64,000 bases of DNA from Synanceia verrucosa (taxonomy: Eukaryota; Chordata; Actinopteri; Perciformes; Synanceiidae): positions 5,457,001 through 5,521,000 of the forward strand of contig CM056559.1 of the NCBI GenBank assembly GCA_029721515.1. Reading direction: 5' to 3'. This document shows positions 36,165-48,503 of this stretch, in pieces. Both the position numbers and the translations under genes were made by a program. How positions within the stretch are numbered: position 1 is the first letter of the stretch; every line of letters begins with the position of its first letter. The notes beneath the pieces are model-generated. The model did no database searches, was not told where the DNA came from, and saw only the letters and a program-made list of their open reading frames with translations.

Positions 36165-38060
36165 TGAGTCACTCTGCTGGGGCAATGCTGGGCAAACCAT
36201 AATGTTTCTCAACTAAATAAACATTCATTTATCCATTCATTGGCAGTTACCCTTCGTCAGAGAACGCCCTAAGATCTCAGGCAGCCTAACACACAATATA
36301 AACTAGAAAATGGAATTTTAGGCTTTATCCATCAAACTTTTAGATATTTAGTGCAGTGTCCCTATGCCTAAGATTTAAAAAATAAAAATAAAAGCACCAG
36401 CACTACCTTTGTTCTCCCTTCATCTCTTTTACTCACAGATGTGACAGATGTGCTGTAATGCTGAGCTCTAAGGTTAAGAACTAGTTTTCTGTGTTTCTGC
36501 ACACTTGGAAATCTTCTGTCACTGCAGGGTCCTCCTGTAGGATTTGTCATGTGCAATTCTACCTAACAGACCAGACAAATGTCATCATCTGTCAGCTATA
36601 CCACCAAATGAATAGAGCACATCTCAGTAACTGTCAATTATTCTGAATGCCACATGACATGATCAAGAATGTTATAATGGTTGTGTTGTTGATGAGCACC
36701 TCTGCTCCTGAGAGCCTCTAAAGCCGCCAAAGCTTCAGAAGAAGATGTTAACACAGAAAACAATACATCTATTGTATACATATTGTCACCTGCCACCTGT
36801 ACTGTGTTTATGCTGAGATCGGTGGGTCTACTGCACAGACTCTTCTCCTGTGATCCCTGTGCAGACTCTCTATGAGATGGTTTGTCATATTTGTTTTATT
36901 GCTGCACATCTCACAGTCATTTGGTCAAGTGAGATGATAATAATCTTCTAACCTGACAACCTTTTAAAAGCAGAACAGCCATTATCACACGTTACAGTTT
37001 TACACTGTTTGCCAAATTTCATTACCAAAGCCTTATAAACTAAATTACTGAGAGAATCCGACACTTACAAATCTCCTACCTAATCACCTCTCACCAGCAA
37101 CCCATGAGAAAGCAAAAACAAACTCAAAGTATAATGAAGCAGGCTGAGCACAAAACCCAAAATAATTAGCCAATTAAAGGTGTGATGCTACAAAGAGGAG
37201 GCAGTGTGTGCAAAGTCTCAAGGTCAAACACATTTAAATGCAAATTCAAATAACCGATCAGCGAGGAGAACATGCGGTTTAACGACCACATACAAATCAA
37301 ACCATCTGCTTCCTTACAGCAGAAGTAGCTGAATAGTTTACAGGAATGCATTTACATCGTGCAGTAAATTAGCAAATTGCAGAGATGAGCTTACAGTGCA
37401 ATTACCAAACATCAAGAAGCGATATTCATGTAAAAGGGAAAACAAAAGCCGGCTGAATGAATAATGATAAGTGCAATTTAGAGTCTGCAACAAAAGTCTG
37501 TGAGGAGAGGCAAACTTCCTCACTTTGCTGCCTCCCACATGTTTGTTGATTGATAGCATGCGCCAACACATAGCATTTATTGATAAGTGATTTTTCAGGC
37601 CAGGCACCACGCAGAAGCTGGCAGGATAAGACGAAGTGGAGGAAAACCACATTTGAAATGCCGAGGGTGTAGAAACACGGATAACAGAATCGATACAACT
37701 AAAACCAATTTCAGCAATTTCTTTGTGTCAAACTTGTTAAAGGGTTTTTGAGAACAGACCTGTCGTATGTGTGCGAGATATATTCTGCTGTCTGATACAG
37801 GCAGCTTTTGGGCTTTTGGTGAATTTACAGAAGTTGCATTGAATTACCCCTAAATTTATAGTAATCACATCACCACTTCTGAAAAAAACACAGACAAACC
37901 AAATGATATCATTGTTGTAGCCTAAGTTTTCATCTGATATAAACAACATTTACCTTTGCCCAAAGTAAACTTGATCCTTGATGATGTGTTTTCGCTTCAC
38001 TGTATCACCCATTATTTTCCGCCCCCTCCGTGAAGAACTACTAAATGAATTTTAGTGGAG
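36165..38060. other. Non-coding stretch, nothing recognised
   Basis: Unique AT-rich sequence. ORFs up to 104 codons overlap each other in different frames and carry no motif. Confidence 0.55.
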
Positions 38061-38068
38061 CACACACA

Positions 38069-38112
<44 letters not shown>
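38061..38112. repeat. (CA)n microsatellite
   Basis: A 52-bp CA run with one GA interruption near 38068. Confidence 0.95.
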
Positions 38113-38114
<2 letters not shown>

Positions 38115-40152
38115 CCGCACTCGAGTGTGAATTCCTCAGATTTAATTAGAAGCTAATTTTGAGTCATTATACAACTCCAAACAATATGGAAATGAGCTCA
38201 TAGGTTCCTGACAGTTCAGTTGACTTTGACCAGAAAGAAGCATGACGAATTGAAGGGAAAAAAAAAATCTTGTTTATTAGCGTCTAGTTTACTAACCAAT
38301 TATCTGATAGCTGAACGGGGGCATTATAATCCGTGAGAGGCGACTTCACGGTGGAAACCAAAGTCGTCTTCGACACTTGTGCATTCAGAATGACAAAAGA
38401 CTCTGTTCCCCAGCAGCTGTCTACAGTCACATGCATTCAAGATTGGTCTGCAGGAGCCTCCTCATTATTAGCATTATTTGTCTACGCCCATGTTAGAACT
38501 GATGCACATCCAGAATTATTACTGAAAGTGCAATGTGCAATATTCAAATACGTTTGTGGTTATTTCTGTGACACCCTGCTGGTGAGGGACTGCTCCATTT
38601 GAAATTGTTGGGACTCCCAAAACACACCACTGTTTAATATTAAAGCAATGTAGAAAAGTTTGCTCAAACTTTTCACGCCAGCTGAAACTTTGCAACCCAG
38701 AGAGCGTGTCTCACAAAATTTTGTATAATCACAAATGTGTACTTTTTTCACTCAGTGGCACACAGCTATGCAATACCTCCTGGACCCACGGTGCTGGATG
38801 TGTAATGTAATCTCTGCTGACGCTTATTTTATTTTGCAAATGCAGTCACTCCCTCCTCTGCTATCCAGCTGCTTGAAATCAGTCTGTACCTTTACTGTGT
38901 ACACAGAACAAACACATAAGATGCTCCTGTTGTTGTGGTTTATTTTAAGATATTAAGATGTCAATGTGAGCAATATCAACATGTCGATATTATGCGTATT
39001 GTATGTTATTCTGATATCCTCTTTCATCTGTGAAAATTCTATTTTTTCACTTTAGCACTGTGAAAAATGAAGAGAATGCATGAGCCGCGACAATAAGCAT
39101 GTGATGCTCTGATGCTATTATAGCGAAACGCTCCTGTTTTAATTTTTGCATTTTAAACTGCATTTCTCTTCACTCAGTTCAAAGTCAACTAGAAAGTCTG
39201 GCATTGCTTCCTTTACAGTGAACATAAACTAAATAAATGAGCAACCTGACAACACAGCTCATGTTTATTCCACTGCTATAACAGTGTCTTTATAGACATA
39301 CACTTAAATTATAATTTGCTGCTGTCAGTCGTCATCACCGCTAAAGTAAAGTTATTTTGATTACATTATTTGTATAAATAATGTATAATGCACACAGGAA
39401 GCTGTGGAAATAACATCATTTACATTAAATCAAAATGCTAATGAGACCTAATGGCACCGCAGTGTTGTTTTAAACATAAATAGAAAGCTCACCAGACTAA
39501 CGGTAACCTCTCTATCATGATACATATTGTATCACAACATTCATAGCCCTAGAAATTACAGTGTTACTCCCGATCTGGTCTTGAGTGCCAGGTCCATCTC
39601 CAGAGTGCTAAAGAAAGGTCTGGCGCCACACATTATCATTCTTAAGGGGAAGTGTTTCTTAAAACCACTCACAAGCTTCTTGAGCTCAGGATGCAGCCAT
39701 GGTGTCCTCAGAAGAGGAAGGGGAGGAGAGTGCTGCTTATCCCCACATCTGCACCCGGTGAGTCAGACTTCTCAGACTACTCCCACTCTGACATCTGAAC
39801 CAGAGTTTTATGAACTTTATATTGACTATACACTGTACAATATGTGTGTGGGAGTTGATCTGATGTTGCAAACAGTTGGGAAGAATTGCGAGTGCATTTG
39901 TGCTCACTGAAGAACTCCCTTTTAATATCTGAAGATAATGTCTGATTTATTGCGCAGCCCTAATGAAATGCTATTAAATTTCACTGTGAAGGGTAATTTA
40001 GAGAGATGATTTCATGACAGTTGACGAAAACAGTTTACTACAATACCCTAATAGCAAGCAATCCAGTCAATAGTTTCTACACTATCCCTGACTCTAACAG
40101 GGCTTTCAGATAAAAATTTTAAATTGTGTGCATTTCTGAATTTTTTCTATAG
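38113..40152. other. Non-coding stretch with possible old transposon traces
   Basis: Mostly unique. ATCATGATACATATTGTATCAC with CATAGCCCTAG at 39515-39552, and TATTGCGCAGCCCTAATG at about 39949-39965, resemble phrases at the ends of degraded fish DNA transposons. No inverted repeats or target duplication can be shown. A 127-codon ORF at 39527-39910 lies between them without a recognisable domain. Confidence 0.4.
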
Positions 40153-40511
40153 TGATTGTTAACTGGGTGGCACGGTGGTGTAGTGGTTAGCACTGTCGCC
40201 TCACAGCAAGAAGGCCTTTCTGTGTGGAGTTTGCATGTTCTCCTTGTGCCTGCATGGGTTCTCTCCGGGTACTCCAGCTTCCTCCCACCATCCAAAAACA
40301 TGTATGGGGATTAGGTTAATTGGCTAATTTAAATTGACCATAGGTGTGAATGTGAGTGTGAGTGGTTGTCTGTCTCTATGTGCCCTGTGATGAGGTGGCG
40401 ACTTGTCCAGGGTGTACCCTGCCTTCCGCCCTAAGACAGCTGGGATAGGCTTCAGCCCCCCCGCGACCCTATGAAGATAAGCGGTAGATAATGGATGGAT
40501 GATTGTTAACT
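40153..40511 (+). mobile_element. tRNA-derived SINE with perfect target-site duplication
   Basis: Element at about 40165-40499, flanked by the perfect direct repeat TGATTGTTAACT (40153-40164 and 40500-40511). The head GGGTGGCACGGTGGTGTAGTGG carries the polymerase III A box. The body includes GTGTGGAGTTTGCATGTTCTC, CTTCCTCCCACC and TTAGGTTAATTGGC. The end has GGGATAGGCTTCAG, CCGCGACCCT and GATAAGCGG, then ATGG repeats. The B box region present in the copy at 1-201 is deleted here: CAGCAAGAAGG joins directly to CCTTTCTGTG. The intact duplication shows it was retrotransposed as a unit. With no B box it is probably no longer a good polymerase III template. Confidence 0.92.
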
Positions 40512-42388
40512 TTCTGATGTAGTCTACAGCATCCTAGACAGCTGCTTCATAGGAATATGTGTGATTTTTTAGTCTGCTCACCACATTGAAAACTATTCAC
40601 GCTCATGCTTTTGGTTTATCATCACCTAATTCAGAACTTTCTCCACATTCCTTTTTAGCTTTGAAAGAACAAACCTTGGTGTATTAAAATATATCTTAAA
40701 GTGATATTTGAATCCCTTGCTTGTTGTGGCAAGCAGTGCCGAAAGGCTCAAACTTCCTCTTGTCTGGCAGGAAACATTAAACTTCTGATTCATATCCAAA
40801 TCAAATTATGACACTTGAAATTTTTACATTAAAATAAAATATCACGGTCCAAAGGTGTTGAGCGTAGCACTCCTACCAGACCAGGATAATCACCTCCCAT
40901 CTGTGCAACCCTGCCCATTTATCACCTGACACCATACTAACAAATATACTAAAAATATGTGCCAAAGTGAACTAAATATGATTACCAAAATAAACTATAC
41001 CCTAACCAAATATAATAAACAGTTCAACCAATACTTTTGATCATTTAAAATAAATCAGTCTACTTCATACTGACAAAACTCAAACCATTGCTATGATGGC
41101 TTCAACACCCTCTTTCGTAGACCGCAAAAGAGTGATTATTCATTTTGAGGTCACTGCCAACAATAAAAAGCAAAATGACAGTACACTGTTATCTCTATGA
41201 AAAAGTATATACATGTATACATGAACAATTTCACCCCTTATTATTTGGAATATGCTGAAAAAAAATATCGACGTGTGATAAAATGAAAAGCCTATACTGA
41301 GTCTGCTTGCTCTCAGTGTCCAAATCCTAGAAGCCCAAGCTAATGAACACTTCAGGGCTGAGTTAGCCCTTGTACTGTATGTCTGGAGTTCAGTTTGACT
41401 CAAAGACACGTAATTGTTGGTATAAATACTACTTTAATACCTGTCTAGTTTGTTCAAAAAGTGTCCTTTGCTTGAGTATGGCTTGAGCACTTTTCTTAAG
41501 AGACCTTCAGCACTTCTCTGCGCAGACTCACAAGCTCACAGCTGCATAATGGAGACAAACTCCCAGCTGAGCGAAACAAAACCAGTGATTTGTCTGACTT
41601 TGAATCCATCAGGCTCTTAACCTTGCATGGATAAGTACGTTTAAATGGGTGTTAAACTTGTTGAATTAGCACAATGAGCATTTCGTTGCTTCTCAAGTTC
41701 TCTGAACTGTTCTTAAATCTAAATCCCACCTTCAACTGTCTGCTGTGTCACACCAGCAGATCCCATGTTCCCTACAGTAGCTGCAATGCTCCTATTTGCT
41801 AAAAATGTTACCTTTTACTGGATAATCGTCTTTTATAATAAGAGCCTCCACTGTATACCCAAACTGGCAAAGACTGACAATCTTTGTGAATTTAAGTGAT
41901 TCTTACAAAGCACTGTGCAGGAGAATGCACACACAACATATTGCTGTAATGACTGAGCGTGGGAGATCAGATTGAATTGATAATCCCTCCTCTTGCCTCC
42001 TCCGACACTTCTTTTTATCTGAGCGAGTGCACTTCTTTGCCATGTTCTTGTGCCACATGGGGATTATTTGCACATTTTGTTGGTTATCTTGTTTAGCACA
42101 TTTAACAAGCTGGCAGGGCATGCCGAGGTGAGCAAACACAGATACATATATTATGAACTATGAGTATATTGTACATCGAGACCTCAAGTGATTTTTGTCT
42201 ATAGCTGCAAAAAATACAAATCTTCAAGGGTCACTCACATCATCAAAAAAACATATTTACTCAGTTATAACTGATGATATCCAACATGCAGATGGTTCAC
42301 CTTCATGTGTTGAGGTTTTAGATGTCTGTGAAACTAAATCTTCTGTTGCCACAGTGGAGGTGAAAGCAGTTTTGTTCCTGGTATTCAA
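40512..42388. other. Non-coding stretch, nothing recognised
   Basis: Unique AT-rich sequence with only short featureless ORFs. Confidence 0.55.
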
Positions 42389-42415
42389 AAAATAATAATA
42401 ATAATAAAAAAAAAA
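42389..42415. repeat. (AAT)n run followed by poly(A)
   Basis: Five to six AAT units followed by an A run on the plus strand. Confidence 0.85.
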
Positions 42416-42689
42416 CATGTGCCTTTCCAAAAACAATGTCCTGTAAACTAATCTAAATATCTCACTGTAAACTATTAACACATAAGGACTTGTTTGTAAA
42501 GAAATTCCAGTTCTTGGCGAGGCATGTAGATGATCCAGAGCAACACACAGATGCAGTTGAGTTTTCCCAATATATTCAGCTTTGCTGCATTGGGATGGCA
42601 GCATGCAAAATATGCATATAACCACGGGACGATAAGGCAAAACCAGGGATGAATGGACATATAATATGAAGTTGCACAGAGAATAAATC

Positions 42690-42890
42690 CTATTGATTTT
42701 GGTGATCCCCTGACTTTTCCTCTGGCACTATCAAAAAGTTGATTTTTAGTAAAATGTATTCACAACTTCTGGATTAGATCACTTTTTCATCTAGTGCCAC
42801 CATGAGGTCCAAATTTCAATTGGTCCAATACAATTGCAAAACTAATGACAGTTCAGGGTAAATTAAGTGTGTGCTAACACATAATGAAAG
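42690..42890 (+). mobile_element. Remnant of a dispersed teleost repeat
   Basis: GGTGATCCCCTGACTTTTCC, TTTTTCATCTAGTGCCACCA, TGAGGTCCAAATTTCAATT, TTGGTCCAATAC and CAAAACTAATGACA occur in this order. They belong to a long, very common fish repeat I recognise by these phrases. The copy is heavily mutated and lacks definable ends. The superfamily is uncertain. Confidence 0.55.
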
Positions 42891-42994
42891 AGTAATCACA
42901 TACGGCTTTAGAATATTCTAATTCACCAAGGATAATGTGCTTTGTCAATCTTCATGATGAGAAAAAAAAGTTAAAATACAATAAGCCTTCAGGA

Positions 42995-43215
42995 CATAAC
43001 TAAGGCAGTAAACTAATGCAGACTTCTAAGCAGAAAGTCACTGGGTCAAATCCATGTATCATTTAGGAACATCTGTTAATGATTACCTTAAAGCTGCCCT
43101 TAAGCAAGGCATGTAACCTTCAGCTGCTTGGTGATCAGTAGTGTAAGACTGCAGTTGTACCGGGCAGCTCCCAGGTGTGCTCGTGTTTTGAATCCGTGGT
43201 ACAGAGCGACGAGAG
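42995..43215 (+). mobile_element. Possible degraded SINE-like repeat
   Basis: CACTGGGTCAAATCC (B-box-like) is followed by ATCATTTAGGAACATCTG, CCCTTAAGCAAGGCATGTAAC and CAGCTGCTTGG. The last parts resemble CCCTTGAGCAAGGC...CCCCAGCTGC in tRNA-derived fish repeats. The A box is not convincing and there is no target duplication. Confidence 0.35.
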
Positions 43216-44640
43216 GTGTTACGGCCAGCAATCCTTGCCTGAATACATTTAAATGAGGAAAAACTGGGCTGCCTGCAGCCAGAGCCACCACATCAGCACT
43301 ACTGTACCCAAGCTAATAGGCAGTTTAAAGAAGCAACATGGCTGATGTCAGCACAATGAGACTGCAAATGGTCAGACGGATACGCACTAGCTCAATAAAT
43401 GTGCTCTCAAAGTTAGAGGATTGCTTTTCCACCAGTGTCTCCGTGCAGCTACCTGCAGTACTGCACGATTTTATTATTCTCAAGACAGCAACAGTGTGCA
43501 GTAACAATCCCTAACATTTACACATGAACACACTTCTGTTTTACCGCCATCTGTGCTGATTGATCTAACCCAGCAGTGAATCATCCTCATACTGCAGACA
43601 CTCAGTCACTTAAGTTACATCAAGATGCAGAAACAATGATTTGTCTGGGATTATCATTATACTGCTCCCAATCCTCAGTTGTTATTGTTGAGAATTTAAT
43701 TCTTATACCCAAAATAATTCCTCCTCACGTTTCTTTTCTTTGTAAATCAAAATACAAAGTTTTATTATGCTAACTTTATGGTTTGCTTTTAAGAATGAGA
43801 CTGACTACTCAGCAGTTTTTTTTTTCCAATACAGTACTAAAATCAAAATGGGATTTTCACAATCTACCACTTGTATGACCAATGATGATCAATTTAAAGC
43901 CTGAACATCTTCAGTTATCATGCATTTCCATAGTGTGATGTAGCTTTTCTATTTTGAGCACTGTGAGCCAAAACATCAAAGTCACGCTTGAAGTTAAAAG
44001 TTTAGGTGGACGTCATTTCCTTCCTTACGTTGCTTATCGTCTCACCTTCCTATAGCACATCCAAAGCTTGTGCAATTATTAAATCGCCACTTCCTCTTCA
44101 CAGCTAAGGCTTAGGTGCAAATACTCCAAAACACTTATTACCTGCTGATCAGGAGGGCTTTACATGACTTAAGACCTGCAATAGGAAACATGGCACTTTT
44201 TTAGCCCCAGGTGGCAGCAGCAGATAGCCATTTCAATTTGTGAAAGTTTGAAAGTCTTCATTACCGGTTATCTAACATGACGTCAGTAAACGGCACGTTA
44301 CTGTGACCTTCCTGTTAGTAGCTGGTGGGAGTGGAGAAGCTGAAAGAGGAATATTTTAGCTGTAATGTCCAGCTTGTTTGGAGTTTTCATATCTCAGTTT
44401 AAGCCAACAGGTCAAATCTGGAGGAGCTACAATGAGGTAGAAGGGATTGTTATGTTGTTTCTATTTTTATTTTTCAGTTCAACAGTTCAACAGTGTCATG
44501 AATATTTTATTTTTTTTTGTCATCATATTTAAGTTGTATGCATCCTGTCCATACATTCTCAAAAAAAGGACAAGAGACACAGGCCTAACATTTATTTTTA
44601 TCAATTTTACATGGCTGCCATGGTCCGCTACAGAGAAATA
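43216..44640. other. Non-coding stretch, nothing recognised
   Basis: Unique sequence. A consensus CRE/ATF palindrome, TGACGTCA, is at 44278-44285, and a YY1-like CAGATGGCGGT lies on the minus strand near 43543-43553. Neither is more than a motif match. Confidence 0.45.
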
Positions 44641-44665
44641 AAATATATACATATATATATGTATG

Positions 44666-44705
<40 letters not shown>

Positions 44706-44735
44706 CATACATATATATATATGTATATACGTATT
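44641..44735. repeat. TA/TACA tract with a 70-bp perfect palindrome
   Basis: Positions 44651-44720 are exactly self-complementary: a GTATGTATGT block at 44661-44670 pairs with ACATACATAC at 44701-44710, with pure AT repeats between and outside. ORFs of 60-77 codons on both strands here are repeat translations. Confidence 0.93.
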
Positions 44736-46737
44736 AGTAATATTACATATTACTAATTTTTTTTTTTTAAATCATACTGCACATGAGAATTAAATCCCAC
44801 AATCTCAAGTCTACCTCCCCCCATTCTCTCTTTGGTTTCTTAACCAACGTTATAGTAGCACCTTGCACCTTTGAGAAAAGGAAAGTTTAGATGGTTATCT
44901 GAGGGGACTGAAACCACCATGCAAGGGTTCAACTTCATTTCCTGACCAGCAGCGAGATTGAATGTAAGCAATATGGTTCACTGTGAGCTTGTTTTATCTC
45001 GGCTGCCATTGCTCGGTCAGGCGCCTGTAATTGCACTGAGTGTCAGTGTCCTCACAGTAGATGTGCATAGACAGACGGACCGAGGATCTGCATTGACCTC
45101 CTGATGGTGACAGCAGGACATGATACCTCACACTATGTTGGCCTGACAACAGAGGAGCCTTCCACAGTGCAATAATCTGACGTTCTGCCCAATAAGCTCT
45201 TACTGAGCTGCTCAGATAGCAACAGGCTTGGAGCATGACATACAGGATTGAAACATTAAAGTACAAACCTCCAGGCACAAACGCGAGTTAAGAAACAATA
45301 AGGAAGCATGACAGAACTCCTGCCTCTTAGCATAACTCCTCTAAAGCTGTTGGTCATTTTGGGATCGTCTTTCACCTTATGAGTCTGGCCATATTAACAT
45401 GCAAGGTGTGCCAAGGTCTTGGTAGGCAACCTTAAAGGTATGTCAGTTAGTCGATGCAAAATACTGAATAATTTATGGGAGGACAAATAAATTCCAGGGA
45501 ACAACACAACACCGGACTCTGGGGCCGATTGGTTATTAGCGTGAAGTTGGTCAGGAAACTTTCGGGCTGTTAAAAAGGGCAATGGCTGAATATCTTACTT
45601 GAGGAATTAGTAAGGAGCTGCCAGTGCATACAGAGGCCAAATCAATGTGTGGCAGCCAATGAATTTAAGTAGCAATGGGAAGTAAAATATGAATATTATG
45701 AATGTCAGGCTGCCATTTAATATTGCTTTTATGTTATTTGCCTAAAATAGATAATGGTTGACATTGCATTAACAGTAAATCTGTCATTTCTTCCAAAGTC
45801 CAGACCCTGTAAACCTTGAACATCAACAGTAATTAACCTCTATCATGCATTTGTGTGATGATCATTTTAGCATTGTTAAGAGGCACTGAGGCAGGAAATC
45901 TCTCTGTAAGACTATTTTGTGAGTGTTTGGGGTTGAAATAACAGCAAGCTGGCAGACATACTGTATCAAATAAGACACAGTAAGTGTTAGGAATACTGAA
46001 TTTACAGTGTTACTGAACCATAGTGCAGGTAATTATCACTGTGCATGGCTAGGACGATCATTCAGCCATGGGGTTTGACCTTAAAGCAGGAGTCCAGAGC
46101 TGTATTAGATATTGGTTAAATTAGACATTATTATTATAGCTGCCTGTGCTTGATGCTGATCAGCAATCACGGCTGGTCATTTGATATGATAATGAAATCA
46201 AACTCAGAAAGATGTCACCCTCCTGCATACGGCAGCAAGACATCTTCAAAAACAATTAACAGATGCCTTCAAGGGGCTTTCACTTGAGGCATCTCCTTCC
46301 CATCTGCTACATCATGTCTGTGACATGAATGCCCACTGTAAGAACACTGAACCACCACATCAAAAGCATTTCACTCATAACAATTACATTTGAAAAATGA
46401 AAATTAATTTAGCTCACAAAATACTGCAACCTTTGAAAAGTCCCATAATCATGATGGTGTAAATTAGAAACTGCTTTGCTGAGGTCAGCCGACATCATCC
46501 ATTCTTCCACGCTTTTAACTAATGTCATATTTCCACATCTGGTATTTAATATCTCTACACTATGAGGTTTCATATTAACACTGCCAATTTCATCCTGTAA
46601 GAATCTGTACTACTGAGACATACAGAAAAAAAAATCTCAATTCAAATAACTGGTGAAGCAGAAAATGTTCCCTCTGTGATAAGCTCTTTGGAATATGTGA
46701 GTGACAGATATCCACAGCATGGGCCTTCCCTGCAAAG
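44736..46737. other. Non-coding stretch, nothing recognised
   Basis: Unique sequence after a T run at about 44758-44770. ORFs up to 94 codons are featureless. Confidence 0.55.
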
Positions 46738-46756
46738 ACACACATGCATGCATGCA

Positions 46757-46810
<54 letters not shown>
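46738..46810. repeat. (CA)n microsatellite with ATGC prefix
   Basis: A CATGCATGCATGCACGCG prefix leads into about 25 uninterrupted CA units. Cysteine/valine- or histidine/threonine-repeat ORFs across it are artefacts. Confidence 0.95.
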
Positions 46811-46811
<1 letters not shown>

Positions 46812-48085
46812 TACATCACTAGTCAGACAACTGGACCACAGGGCAGCAGTTATCCAATACTGAAGACAGTCTTGTTCTACAGTTACCTCATCGCTACAAT
46901 GAATGCAATGAAGAGGGAAAATAGGTCATACCATGAAATAAATGCTTTAAAACACAAAATAATAGGTCTATGTTCTGTTTCCTGATGCGTCAGTCTTAAC
47001 AGATGTCAAATGTGTTCAGTGTGAGTTTTTGAAGTCAGAAATCCTGACTCACATGGGATCCCATTCAACGAAAATCATCTTCATGCCATTTCGGTTTCAA
47101 TATCAAAGTGACCCAGATATTGACAAAAAAAAGAGCTCGATCTTGCTGATAATGTTGAAAAGTTCTGAGTTGATAGAGGGACATTTAAGTCTCTGCATGC
47201 ATTCATAAAAAGATGACAAGCAGAATAAATGGCATTAATTAAGACACTGACATTTTCAGACACTGAGAAGCCTATTGTTTAAAAACAACAGACGCCATTA
47301 TCAGTGCAGCCCTGTACTACTTTTTATTTGGCTCCTGCTGCTACTGTCTGCTGTTATGTCTAGATATGATTTGTAAAAAAAAAAAAAACAATTAACGAGG
47401 CCACACACTGGTAAAGAGACAAACTATTGCAGTGCACTATTTCTCTGCACAGCACTGAGAATATGTAAAACTGAGCAGCCAAAAAAAGTAATAAAAAGTT
47501 GAAATCCATGTTCATGAAGGTTTGTGTGCTTTGTAAAAAAAAAAAAACTTATGTAGGCCTAAATGTGACTAAAAATCAAAATGACTGGCTGCATTCAGTC
47601 CTAGAGCCTTGCACAAGCTGAACTTTTTAACTTCAAACTTTGGAAGCTTTCAGTAATTGTGAAAGGACAAGAAGAAATGCCAAGGTCCACAGATGCCATA
47701 CTGAGCCTAGAGCGCCAACAGCCATGGCTGAATGTTGAGATTAATGTGGAAGTGCCTTAAGATGCAGCTCCCTGATGGCTGCTCCATGCTGGCTCTGAAT
47801 AAAACTGTTCTGAAGTGAATGGGAAAACGTCCAGCTTATCTCTAGAAATACAAAGTCAACTGTTTTTTTTTTCAGAGAAGTTAGGCTCTGAATAGCTAAT
47901 ATCACTTATAATGTGTCTCCTTTTCAGTTCAGAAGACATCAATGTCTAAAGAGTGGTATGTGGTTGCGTTTGCTTGACTGACAGGTGTCTCATGCTACTA
48001 CACTGAGCGCGGATGGTTGTTGGCTAACCTCAGTACCTCCTCAGCCTGACCTCCGCTGTCCACATGCAAATTTATTTGCTTCCTG
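46811..48085. other. Non-coding stretch, nothing recognised
   Basis: Unique sequence with A runs near 47377 and 47536. The last 250 bp (TGACTGACAGGTG, CTGAGCGCGG, CCTCAGCCTGACCTCCGC) look like they could belong to an old dispersed repeat, but I cannot delimit one. Confidence 0.45.
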
Positions 48086-48149
48086 TTAAAATGGAGCATT
48101 GAGCTACTGTATCAATTCAATTTCAGGCTTAAAAACTTAGAAAATATGG
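48086..48149 (+). repeat. 64-bp direct repeat, left copy
   Basis: TTAAAATGGAGCATTGAGC...GGCTTAAAAACTTAGAAAATATG. It recurs at 48440-48503 in the same orientation with a handful of differences. The two copies bracket MITE copy 5. Confidence 0.9.
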
Positions 48150-48203
48150 TTATTTTTTACTGACTTTTTAACTGACATTAGTAAAAATTTAACTAATTAC
48201 GTA

Positions 48204-48440
48204 CAATAAGTCCATACATTAATGATCGCGGACATTACATGTTTGAGTGCCACTGACATATATATGCGTCAAAGTATTTTTTCAGCAGCTGCCACAAGAC
48301 ACACACAGCCTGTGAGTAATTTTGGGGCTTCTGGGAGATGGTGTATACACCACAGAGATCAAAACAGGAAGTGGAGACGATCGCAATTAGAGAGCAAAAC
48401 CAGTGGAATCTGGACAAAAAGTGGTGATTTTGGTGAAACT
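48204..48440 (+). mobile_element. TTAA-bounded MITE, copy 5 (3' truncated)
   Basis: Contains TTTGAGTGCCACTGACATA, GCCTGTGAGTAATTTTGGGG, CTTCTGGGAGATGGTGTA, GATCAAAACAGGAAGTGGAG and GTGGTGATTTTGGTGAAACT, then stops exactly where the right copy of the 64-bp direct repeat begins. The distal half is absent. A 5' extension, CAATAAGTCCATACATTAAT, is shared only with copy 6. The GACATAAAGAGA block before the GTATACACC segment is deleted relative to other copies. Confidence 0.85.
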
Positions 48441-48503
48441 AAAATTGAGCATTGAGCTACTGTATAAGTTCAATTTCAGGCTTAAAACCATGTAGAAAAT
48501 ATG
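48440..48503 (+). repeat. 64-bp direct repeat, right copy
   Basis: CTAAAATTGAGCATTGAGC...GGCTTAAAACCATGTAGAAAATATG. Partner of 48086-48149, starting at the truncated 3' end of MITE copy 5. Confidence 0.9.

Noticed and set aside
38770..38800. REST/NRSF-like GGTGCTGGA half-site
   Set aside because: Only one half matches; the other half of the 21-bp consensus is absent.
44479..44793. Tyr/Ile-repeat ORFs on both strands
   Set aside because: They cross the TA/TACA palindrome, and their length comes from stop-free dinucleotide repeats.
46590..46985. Cys/Val and His/Thr repeat ORFs
   Set aside because: Produced by the CA microsatellite, which has no stop codons in these frames.
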